From the NCBI RefSeq assembly GCF_009834125.1, contig NZ_CP047146.1, positions 2,783,501 through 2,847,500 on the forward strand: DNA of 64,000 nt. The letters run 5' to 3'. This DNA is from Streptomyces sp. GS7 (lineage in GTDB: Bacteria > Actinomycetota > Actinomycetes > Streptomycetales > Streptomycetaceae). The notes under the pieces were generated by a model. It did no database searches and had not been told where the DNA came from. It saw only the letters and a list, made by a program, of their open reading frames with translations. Every line of letters starts with the position of its first letter. The first letter of the stretch is position 1. The translations under genes and the position numbers were made by a program. Positions 57,538 through 64,000 of the stretch are shown piece after piece.

Positions 57538-57739
57538 GAAGCCGCCGAGAGACCTAACTCCGCGGCGTTGATGGACGCGTGACGCGCACAATGCTGGGGC
57601 AGCGCCGCCAAGCCCGGGGAGGCGATGCGGCACATCCGGAGACCGGGTGAGAGGTAACTCAGCAACGTGCAGTCTCCGTTTCTGTACGCGTCTTTGACCG
57701 CCACTGACGGCCGATCCTAGAACGCCTCATCATCACTGG

Positions 57740-58024
57740 TCAGCGTGCTCGATGAGAGTGGCTGGTTCTGAATGCGCGCCCGACACTCTCACGGTGTTCA
57801 GGCCACGTGCCCTTGACATAACCAACGAGATCGCTGGCGAACATGATCTCCATCGCCAGGAGCGTACGTGCCCAGTCCACTGCCCTGTCCGGGACGTCGT
57901 TGCCGAATGTAACCCGGAGCCCTTGGGCACTGAGCGAGCCCGCTTCCAGAGCCGCCGCCAGCCGATGAGCGGGTGCGCGGTTCGCGAACCGCGCCATGTT
58001 CGCAGCCCTGGTTACTTCCACCAT
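57740..58024 (-). CDS. Small conserved hypothetical protein
   Basis: 94-residue frame with protein-like features (MARFANRAPAHRLAAALEAG, VTFGNDVPDRAVDWARTLLA, MEIMFASDLVGYVKGTW). It has a hydrophobic-acidic core but no known domain. It lies between the protease and the divergent XRE gene. A rightward frame overlaps it, so coding is likely but not certain. Confidence 0.45.
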   Translation of the reverse strand: MVEVTRAANMARFANRAPAHRLAAALEAGSLSAQGLRVTFGNDVPDRAVDWARTLLAMEIMFASDLVGYVKGTWPEHRESVGRAFRTSHSHRAR

Positions 58025-58240
58025 GAAGCATGGGTTTCCGACCTTCCCTTCTCTATCGGGTCATTCGGCAGCACCTCCGGTGAGCGGGAACCCAGAGGGC
58101 TGTGCATGAGGCAGCCGGGGTATCGGCTGCGTTCCAGTGGTCCGAAGATGGCTGAGTGCTTGCGGTCGAGGTACGGACGGCGAAACGATTGTTGCTATTC
58201 AGCTTCCAGAGCCGATCACTGCCGCCTACGATCCACATTT

Positions 58241-58786
58241 GTGACCAATCACCGGCAGGAGTCGACAGCGTCGCCCAATCAAGGGGCTGATACTGCCCAG
58301 TTGTTCGGGCGCCGTCTTCAACGTCTGGTGGACACGGCGCGCCCCAAAGGCCGGCAGCGCTACACCGACGCGGAAGTCGCGGCACACGTGGGAGTGAGCC
58401 CCCAGTACATCCGCAAGCTGCGCAATGGGAAGTCCGTGCCCTCCGTCGAGAAGGCGCAAAGCCTCGCCGAGCTCTTCGAGGTCGAGCACGTGGACTACTT
58501 CCTCAAACCGGACGACGACCCTGCCGTCCTCGCGGTCGAACGCCGGCTGCGAATGCTGGAGGACGGCTGTGTCGACGCCAAGCCGGCTACCGACGCTGCC
58601 GAGGCTCAGCCCGAGGAAATGAATGCGGACGCGGATCTCTGGCGCCGGCTCCAAGAAGAACACGGGGTCAAGGAGATCGCGATGCGCGCCGGACAGCTCT
58701 CGCCCGAGGCTCGTGCCGCGGTGCTGGGCGTCGTGGATCAGCTTTTCCAGAGCGAGAAGGGAGCTGTGCCGCCCGACCAGTCGTGA
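58241..58786 (+). CDS. XRE-family regulator
   Basis: 181-residue DNA-binding protein. Helix-turn-helix about residues 42-75: YTDAEVAAHVGVSPQYIRKL then RNGKSVPSVEKAQSLAELF. A C-terminal helical part (LWRRLQEEHGVKEIAMRAGQ, SPEARAAVLGVVDQLF) is shared by Streptomyces regulators paired with ImmA/IrrE proteases. GTG 58241 fits the conserved N-terminus. Divergent from the protease-membrane operon; probably its repressor and protease substrate. Confidence 0.85.
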   Translation: MTNHRQESTASPNQGADTAQLFGRRLQRLVDTARPKGRQRYTDAEVAAHVGVSPQYIRKLRNGKSVPSVEKAQSLAELFEVEHVDYFLKPDDDPAVLAVERRLRMLEDGCVDAKPATDAAEAQPEEMNADADLWRRLQEEHGVKEIAMRAGQLSPEARAAVLGVVDQLFQSEKGAVPPDQS

Positions 58787-58968
58787 GCTCAGGCTCCACG
58801 GACCAGCGGGAACACGAGATCAGCAGGTGAAGGGGCGGTCATTCGTCGTTTGACGACAGGGCGGCCGGTCGGGAGAACCCGGCGGGCGGCCCACCTGCAA
58901 GGAGGCCAGCCGGAACACGCCGGAAACGTGCCGTTCGGCCTTGAGGGCGTGGCCGGGAGGTTCTGGAC

Positions 58969-59673
58969 CTATGCCGGCTCGGGTCGTTCCAGGTTCGGTA
59001 CGAAGGCGGGTAGCGCGGCGAGGCTGTGCCGCACGGCCTCGCCCCCGTACTCGAACATCTGGCGCTCGTAGCTGTCGACTGCGGTGAGAGGATCTTGACG
59101 GCCCTCGGCGGCCTCAATTAGGCAGCGGCCCAGCAGGTCGGCATCGCGCAGGCCGGTGTTCGCACCGTTGCCGCCGGTCGGAGGGGTGGCGTGGATGGCG
59201 CCACCGAGCAGCGTGACCGGACCGGGCGCCCAGCGCTCACCTGGCTCGACCACCCCGATGGGCAGCAGGGTGCTGTTGTCCGGGTCGGCCTGTTCGATGA
59301 GCGCCCGCAGGTCCGGATGCCAACCTTTCATCCTGGACAGCGCGGTCTCCTGTGCCGTCGAGGTGTCGAGAGAGCCGTTCGGCGGGAGGACCATGGCCCA
59401 GCGCACGTAGTCATGGATGTCAGGGAGCGTTACTTCGGGTGCCAGTTTCTCCGCCGCTTCCTTTGGCGGAATGGGGAACCGCATCGCCCCGAGCAACAGA
59501 CTCACTCCGCCCCCGACGATCTTCCCGCCGTAGGCCCGGGACAGGCCGGCGAACTGCTCCGTTAGCGGCGTGCGGCCGATGACGAACCGAACGCCGGTGT
59601 CCCTCGGGTTGGTCCGCGGCGTCAGCACCTGGCGAACCGCGGAGCCGACCCCGTCCGCCCCGACGAGCAGATC
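58969..59673 (-). pseudogene. 3' fragment of an FAD-dependent monooxygenase
   Basis: The C-terminal two thirds of a PheA/TetX-type flavin hydroxylase: DLLVGADGVGSAVRQVLTPR, MRFPIPPKEAAEKLAPEVTL and the FAD-binding GPVTLLGGAIHATPPTGGNG ANTGLRDA region. The N-terminal GxGxxG nucleotide-binding part is gone. In its place, in the same frame, stands the C-terminal tail of a Tn3-family transposase, so an insertion deletion event truncated the gene. Without its first Rossmann segment it cannot bind FAD normally. Confidence 0.8.
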
Positions 59674-60004
59674 CCGCTCGCCGAAGCCGGAGGCGGCCGG
59701 TTCCTGGTCGCGTAGCTGGGTGAAGTCGACGTCGAGCTTGGGGTCGTACGCCTCGGGCTCGATGCCGAGTTCGTGCGTGCTGTACTCGCCGAACCGCTTG
59801 ATGTGCTCGGTCGGGTATGGCGCGATGTGGGCCAGGTCCTCGGGATGGATCTCCCACCCCTCTTCCAGTAGCTGGCGGACGATCTCGGCGATGTCCAGGG
59901 CGTCGTGGAAGATCACCGCGTTCGTGAGCGAAGAACAGATGCAGCTCATGTGCGGTGATCAGCCGCTTGAACCGCGGATACGCGGTCCGCTCGATCGAGG
60001 TCAC
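59674..60004 (-). pseudogene. Tn3-family transposase remnant with large internal deletion
   Basis: The first 26 residues (MTSIERTAYPRFKRLITAHE then LHLFFA) match the start of Streptomyces Tn3-family TnpA. They are followed after a frame change near 59925 by the very C-terminus (LDIAEIVRQLLEEGWEIHPE, HIKRFGEYSTHELGIEPEAY, DPKLDVDF). About nine tenths of a roughly 1000-residue protein are missing, including the DDE core. The tail reads in frame into the monooxygenase fragment. Confidence 0.85.
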
Positions 60005-60099
60005 AATCCCGCCCCGGCCTCAGACGACAGGCTCAACATCACACCAACGAAGCCGAGATGAAACGGGTGACGGGCTGTGATCTCAGGGCTTCAAGATCA

Positions 60100-60137
60100 T
60101 CCTGTGGCCCCTTTTGGGCTTATCTCGGCGATCCCCC
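60100..60137. repeat. Candidate Tn3-family terminal inverted repeat (38 bp)
   Basis: Read leftwards the sequence starts GGGGGATCGCCGAGATAAGC, 96 bases upstream of the TnpA start. The G-run, 38-base size and position suit a Tn3-family end. No partner copy was found in the window, consistent with a one-ended remnant. Confidence 0.4.
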
Positions 60138-60267
60138 TATACCTCCGGGTGATGCTCCGGGAGGGCCCGGCGGGGGCGGCAAGAGCCAGCCCCGCCGCGT
60201 CGCCGCCAGCGCTGCTCCATACGAACTCGCCCTGGAACAGCGCCAGTTGGCAGCCTCGCCGCACTCC

Positions 60268-61137
60268 CTAGTACGAATAGAACCCCGACCCGCTCTTCCG
60301 CCCCAGCCGCCCCGCGTCCACCATCCGCTGGAGGAGCGGGGGAGCGGCGTACAGCGGCTCCTTGTACTCCTCGTACATGGATGCGGCGACCGAGGCCACC
60401 GTGTCGAGGCCGATCAGGTCGGAGAGCCTGAGCGGGCCCATCGGGTGGGCGCAGCCCATCTCCATGCCGTTGTCGATGTCCTCGCGGCTCGCCATGCCGG
60501 ACTCGAACATCCGGATGGCGGAGAGCAGATACGGGATGAGGAGCGCGTTCACCACGAAGCCGGAGCGGTCCTGGGCGCGGATGGCGTGCTTGCCCAGGAC
60601 GTCCTGGACCAGCGACTCGGCGCGCTTGAGGGTTTCCTCGGCGGTGGTCAGGGCCGGGATCAGCTCGACGAGCTTCTGGACCGGCGCCGGGTTGAAGAAG
60701 TGGATGCCGATGACCTGGTCGGCGCGGGAGGTCGCCACGGCGAGCTTCACCAGGGGGATGGACGAGGTGTTGGAGGCCAGGATCGCGTCCGGGCGGGTCA
60801 CCACCTGGTCGAGTACCTGGAAGATCTCCGTTTTGACCTGCTCGTTCTCCACCACGGCCTCGATGACCAGGTCGCGGTCGGCGAACTCGCCGAGGTCGGT
60901 GGTGAAGCTGAGTCGGGCGAGCGTCGCGTCGTGCTCCGCCGTGGTGATCTTGCCGCGTTCGGCGGCCTTGCCGAGGGACTGGGTCAAGCGGGTGCGACCC
61001 AGCTCCAGTGCTTCGCCAGTGGTCTCCGCGACCATGACGTCCAGCCCGGCGCGGGCGCACACCTCGGCGATGCCTGCGCCCATCTGGCCGCAGCCGACCA
61101 CTCCGACGCGTGCAATGTCGGCGAATGAGTCCGTCAC
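60268..61137 (-). CDS. 3-hydroxybutyryl-CoA dehydrogenase
   Basis: 289-residue NAD(P)-dependent dehydrogenase interconverting 3-hydroxybutyryl-CoA and acetoacetyl-CoA (butyrate, polyhydroxybutyrate or ethylmalonyl-CoA metabolism). N-terminal Rossmann loop VGVVGCGQMGAGIAEVCARA, catalytic region ASNTSSIPL, VIGIHFFNPAPVQKLVELIP (His) and C-terminal HPMGPLRLSDLIGLDTV. GTG 61137 follows GAAAGG. Core-like composition: marks the return to the chromosome backbone after the Tn3 remnant. Confidence 0.95.
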   Translation of the reverse strand: MTDSFADIARVGVVGCGQMGAGIAEVCARAGLDVMVAETTGEALELGRTRLTQSLGKAAERGKITTAEHDATLARLSFTTDLGEFADRDLVIEAVVENEQVKTEIFQVLDQVVTRPDAILASNTSSIPLVKLAVATSRADQVIGIHFFNPAPVQKLVELIPALTTAEETLKRAESLVQDVLGKHAIRAQDRSGFVVNALLIPYLLSAIRMFESGMASREDIDNGMEMGCAHPMGPLRLSDLIGLDTVASVAASMYEEYKEPLYAAPPLLQRMVDAGRLGRKSGSGFYSY

Positions 61138-61304
61138 CTCGTGCCTTTCGCTGATCTTCAGGACCGGCGGTACGCCGTAAGGGTCCGGCGCCCGCCTCGG
61201 CCCCGACGTTACTCCGCGAGGTGCTGGGACGAGGGCGCCGGGGCAGGCATTCTGAGCCTTCGGAACAGGATGAAACGGATGAACTGGGGCTATTGGTGCG
61301 AGGG

Positions 61305-62504
61305 ATGACACGGCGCGGATTCGGAGCGGCGGCGGCGGGAGCGGCCTCCTGGCTGCTGGCGCCGGGTACGAAGGCGGGCGCGGACGGGGTGGTCCGGCGC
61401 GAGATGCGGGGGATGTGGCTGGCGACGGTCGCCAACCTGGACTGGCCCTCGAAGCCGGGGCTGAGGCGCGCGGAGCAGCAGCGGGAACTGGTGGAACTGC
61501 TGGACGTGGCGGTCGAACGGCGGCTCGGCGCCGTGTTCTTCCAGGTGCGGCCCACGGCCGACGCGCTGTGGCCGTCGCCGTACGAGCCCTGGGCGCAGTG
61601 TCTGACCGGCACGCAGGGCCGCGACCCGGGCTGGGACCCCCTCGGCTTCGCGGTCCATGAGGCGCACCGGCGTGATCTGGAGCTGCACGCCTGGTTCAAC
61701 CCGTACCGGGTGGCCAACCACGCCGACCCCGGGCGGCTGGCGCCCGGCCACCCCGCGCGCCGCCACCCGCGGTGGGTGGTGCCGTACGGCGGCAAGCTCT
61801 ACTACAACCCCGGGCTGCCGGAGGTCCGCCGGTTCGTGCAGGACGCGATGCTCGACGCGGTGCGGCACTACCCCGTCGACGGGGTGCACTTCGACGACTA
61901 CTTCTATCCGTATCCGGTCGCCGGCGAGTCCTTCTGCGACGACGCGGCGTACGAGGAGTACGGCGCGGACTTCGTGCACCGCGGTGACTGGCGGCGGGCG
62001 AACACCGACCGCCTGGTGCGGGGGATGAGCGAGCGGCTGGGGCGGCGGGTGCGGTTCGGGGTGAGCCCGTTCGCGGTCTGGCGCAATCGCACCACGGACC
62101 CCCGGGGTTCGCGGACCGAGGCCGGGGTGCAGACCTACGACGATCTCTACGCCGACACCCGCCGCTGGGTGCGGGAGGGCTGGATCGACTACATCGTGCC
62201 GCAGGTGTACTGGCCCCTCGGCTTCCCGGCCGCCGACTACGCGGAGCTGGTGTCGTGGTGGGCCCGGACGGCGGCCGGCACCGAGGTCGACGTCTACATC
62301 GGCGAGGCGCTGTACAAGGCCGGCCGGACGGCCGACCCCGCAGCCTGGCGGAACCCCGCCGAACTCTCCCGGCACGTCGCCTTCGCCCGCCGCTACCCGC
62401 AGATCGGCGGCCATGTCTACTTCTCGGCGAAGGACGTGGTCCGGGACCCGCTGGGCGCGCTGGCGCGGGTCGTCCGGGACCACTACGGCGGCGCGGCACG
62501 GTAG
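61305..62504 (+). CDS. Secreted GHL10-family glycoside hydrolase-like protein (Tat signal)
   Basis: 399-residue exported protein. A twin-arginine signal (MTRRGFGAAAAGAASWLLAP) is followed by a TIM-barrel of the glycosyl-hydrolase-like 10 (DUF187/YngK) family: REMRGMWLATVANLDWP, AVFFQVRPTADALWPSPYEP, LHAWFNPYRVAN, VDGVHFDDYFYPYP (catalytic-type Asp pair) and YIVPQVYWPLGFP. Probably acts on cell-wall or external glycans. ATG 61305 follows GAGGG and gives an ideal Tat peptide. No link to the island. Confidence 0.9.
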   Translation: MTRRGFGAAAAGAASWLLAPGTKAGADGVVRREMRGMWLATVANLDWPSKPGLRRAEQQRELVELLDVAVERRLGAVFFQVRPTADALWPSPYEPWAQCLTGTQGRDPGWDPLGFAVHEAHRRDLELHAWFNPYRVANHADPGRLAPGHPARRHPRWVVPYGGKLYYNPGLPEVRRFVQDAMLDAVRHYPVDGVHFDDYFYPYPVAGESFCDDAAYEEYGADFVHRGDWRRANTDRLVRGMSERLGRRVRFGVSPFAVWRNRTTDPRGSRTEAGVQTYDDLYADTRRWVREGWIDYIVPQVYWPLGFPAADYAELVSWWARTAAGTEVDVYIGEALYKAGRTADPAAWRNPAELSRHVAFARRYPQIGGHVYFSAKDVVRDPLGALARVVRDHYGGAAR

Positions 62505-62524
62505 GCGGCGCGCGCCGCGCCGCC
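62504..62524. terminator. Short GC hairpin between convergent genes
   Basis: GGCGGCGCG pairs with CGCGCCGCC around three bases immediately after the GHL10 stop. Confidence 0.55.
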
Positions 62525-62543
62525 GGCGTGGCGGGCGGCGCCG

Positions 62544-62753
62544 CTACGCGGTGGTGTGGGTGCGGGTGGTCTTGGGGTGCTGGACGACGCAGTCCGGGCC
62601 GGGCCACATGATCGTCTCGTGGCCGTCCTCGGCGCGGATGCGGAAGGGCGGTTCGCCGTTCGTCCCCAGCACCTCGACGATCTCGACGACATGGTCGCCA
62701 TGCCCGACGGTCCTGCCGTGCACCAGCAGCCTGTCGCCCTTTTTCGCCTGCAT
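62544..62753 (-). CDS. DUF1918 family small protein
   Basis: 69-residue SH3-like barrel protein: MQAKKGDRLLVHGRTVGHGD, EIVEVLGTNGEPPFRIRAED and GHETIMWPGPDCVV. Common in actinobacteria, function unknown. ATG 62753 lies seven bases after GGAGG; the longer frame upstream is not used. Confidence 0.9.
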   Translation of the reverse strand: MQAKKGDRLLVHGRTVGHGDHVVEIVEVLGTNGEPPFRIRAEDGHETIMWPGPDCVVQHPKTTRTHTTA

Positions 62754-62939
62754 CTGGTGTCCTCCCGCGTCGAGTGGCCGTACGACCGCACGGCCGACTG
62801 CGCGACGGCCGGGCGGTGGGCGGCCAGCGGATGACGGACCTGGGACGGCCCGGACGGCGTAACCCGCCATCGCCGCAAGTTTACGTCCGGGGGCGCCGCT
62901 CGCACCCGGAGAGCGGTGCGGCGCCCGGCCCGAACCCGG

Positions 62940-63887
62940 TCAGCACCGTGCGCGCTGGGTGACGGCGATGCAGGCCAGGACCGCCAGCGCCGCCGCGGGC
63001 GCGGCCGGCGGCAGCCGCTCGCCGAGCAGCACCACGGACCAGACCAGCGTCAGCAGCGGCTGCGCCAGCTGGATCTGGCTCGCCTTGGGGGCGCCGATGG
63101 CGGCCATCCCGCGGTACCACACGACCATGCCCAGGAACGTCGAGCCGGCCGTCAGCCACAGCAGTCCGGCGACCGCGTGCGCCGTGAAGTGCGGCGGCTC
63201 GGCCGGCAGCGCCACCGCCGTGCCGACCGCGGTCACCGGGAGCGCCAGCACCAGCGCCCAGCCGATCACCTGCCACCCGGGCATGTGGCGGGCCAGCCGC
63301 CCGCCCTCGGTGTAGCCCGCCGCGCACACCAGCAGCGCCGCGAAGAGGTACAGGTCGCCGGTGCTCGGCGCGCCGCCGCTCTGCTGCACCGCGAAGCCGA
63401 CGACCACCGCGGCGCCGGCCAGCGAGGCGATCCAGAACATCCGGGAGGGCCGGGCACCGGTCCGTACGGCCGAGCAGGCGGCGGTGGTCAGCGGCAGCAG
63501 GCCGACCACGACGGCCGCGTGCGAGGTGGTGGAGGTCTGCAGCGCGAGTGTGGTCAGCAGCGGGAAGCCGAGGACGACACCGCCGGCCACGACGGCGATG
63601 CCCGCCCAGTGGCGCCGCTCCGGGACGCGGACCCGGCGGGCCGCCAGGCAGCCGCCCGCCAGCGCCGCGGCTAGCACGCTGCGCAGCATCACCACGGTCC
63701 ACGGGCCCATGCCCTCCAGCGCCCAGGCGGTCGCCGGGAAGGTGAGCGAGAAGGCGGCGACACCGAGGGCGGCGAGCAGGGCGCCGGAGCGGGGCGTGCC
63801 GGCCGCCGCGGGCTGCGGGGTGCGCGGCGGCTCCGGGGCGGTGACCGCTATCGCATCGAGGGTGGTAGCGCTATCGTTGGCTCTCAT
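62940..63887 (-). CDS. EamA/DMT-superfamily transporter
   Basis: 315-residue carrier with ten predicted transmembrane helices in two EamA repeats (ALLAALGVAAFSLTFPATAW ... ; YLFAALLVCAAGYTEGGRLA ...). The conserved repeat ends are visible (VVGLLPLTTA; QLAQPLLTLVWSVVLLGERL). Probably exports a small metabolite. It is divergent from a MocR-type regulator with the two start codons overlapping in CATG, so the regulator likely controls it. Confidence 0.9.
   Translation of the reverse strand: MRANDSATTLDAIAVTAPEPPRTPQPAAAGTPRSGALLAALGVAAFSLTFPATAWALEGMGPWTVVMLRSVLAAALAGGCLAARRVRVPERRHWAGIAVVAGGVVLGFPLLTTLALQTSTTSHAAVVVGLLPLTTAACSAVRTGARPSRMFWIASLAGAAVVVGFAVQQSGGAPSTGDLYLFAALLVCAAGYTEGGRLARHMPGWQVIGWALVLALPVTAVGTAVALPAEPPHFTAHAVAGLLWLTAGSTFLGMVVWYRGMAAIGAPKASQIQLAQPLLTLVWSVVLLGERLPPAAPAAALAVLACIAVTQRARC
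63866..63873. promoter_or_regulatory. TAGCGCTA palindrome near the EamA/MocR divergent starts
   Basis: TAGCGCTA is flanked by CTATCG-type repeats (CGCTATCG at 63847 and 63870). It lies inside the EamA start region, just upstream of the MocR start, and may be the regulator's binding site. Confidence 0.4.
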
Positions 63888-64000
63888 GCAAGAGCGTAGC
63901 AGTGGTGCCGAACTGGCCGCGATCCTCCGTAGGGAGCTGAAGCGCTACTCACCCGGTGAGAAGCTGCCGTCGAGCCGGGTGCTCGTCGAACGGCACCGGG
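63886..64000 (+). CDS. MocR/GntR-type regulator, 5' part only
   Basis: The window holds the first 38 residues: GAELAAILRRELKRYSPGEK then LPSSRVLVERHR, the start of a GntR winged helix (PSSR is typical of MocR/PdxR-type regulators with a C-terminal aminotransferase domain). ATG 63886 overlaps the opposite start and has no ribosome site, so the mRNA may be leaderless. The rest lies outside the window. Confidence 0.75.
   Translation, partial: MQERSSGAELAAILRRELKRYSPGEKLPSSRVLVERHR

Overview
The window is very GC-rich, uses GTG, TTG and ATC starts freely, and carries a gene order (glnA4-type synthetase module, aquaporin, DUF1844, infC-rpmI-rplT, trmH-type methyltransferase, PAS histidine kinase, pheS-pheT) that I recognise from Streptomyces chromosomes. 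Species cannot be fixed from sequence alone.

Layout. (1) 0-8 kb: a divergent amine-utilisation locus. Permease, FCD-GntR regulator and gamma-glutamyl hydrolase read left; a gamma-glutamyl-amine synthetase, aldehyde dehydrogenase and SDR dehydrogenase read right. A shared GGT-N9-TACCTT element flanks the regulator. (2) 7.5-15.2 kb: secreted HAD phosphatase, PLP racemase/aldolase-fold enzyme with an in-frame repeat insertion, a mycosin protease with a membrane partner, SseB-like protein, aquaporin, DUF1844. (3) 15.3-25.4 kb: translation core (infC with a leader hairpin and ATC start, rpmI, rplT), rRNA methyltransferase, histidine kinase, pheST, a TPR regulator and a NUDIX hydrolase. (4) 25.7-31.5 kb: a decayed zone with a LysR pseudogene, a dead 1310-bp IS3-family element with a 3-bp target duplication, a truncated Uma2 gene and small hypotheticals. 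(5) 31.6-54.8 kb: an accessory biosynthetic island. (6) 55-60 kb: a thiamine-binding protein, an XRE / ImmA-IrrE / MAB_1171c module, and a Tn3 transposase remnant fused to the tail of a monooxygenase. (7) 60.2-64 kb: core-like genes (3-hydroxybutyryl-CoA dehydrogenase, GHL10 hydrolase, DUF1918, EamA transporter, MocR regulator start).

The island at 31.6-54.8 kb is the main find. It pairs a CreE/FzmM-like flavin N-monooxygenase with an overlapping CreD-like lyase, the two-enzyme route that makes nitrous acid from aspartate. Beside them lie a complete extra carAB (carbamoyl phosphate synthesis) and an aspartate-carbamoyltransferase homologue. That homologue keeps the carbamoyl-phosphate site but seems to have lost the residues that bind aspartate. 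An E1-like activating enzyme, a glutamine-dependent asparagine synthetase, a Rieske oxygenase, an acetamidase-type hydrolase, a NIPSNAP protein and two exporters complete the set. The flanks hold an Ada/AlkA-type alkylation-response protein (AlkA catalytic Asp apparently missing), an AlkB dealkylase and a cyanase. Together these suggest a carbamoylated N-nitroso, diazo or related N-N product that alkylates DNA and can release cyanate, with matching self-protection genes. This is inference; no product is known to me for this gene set.
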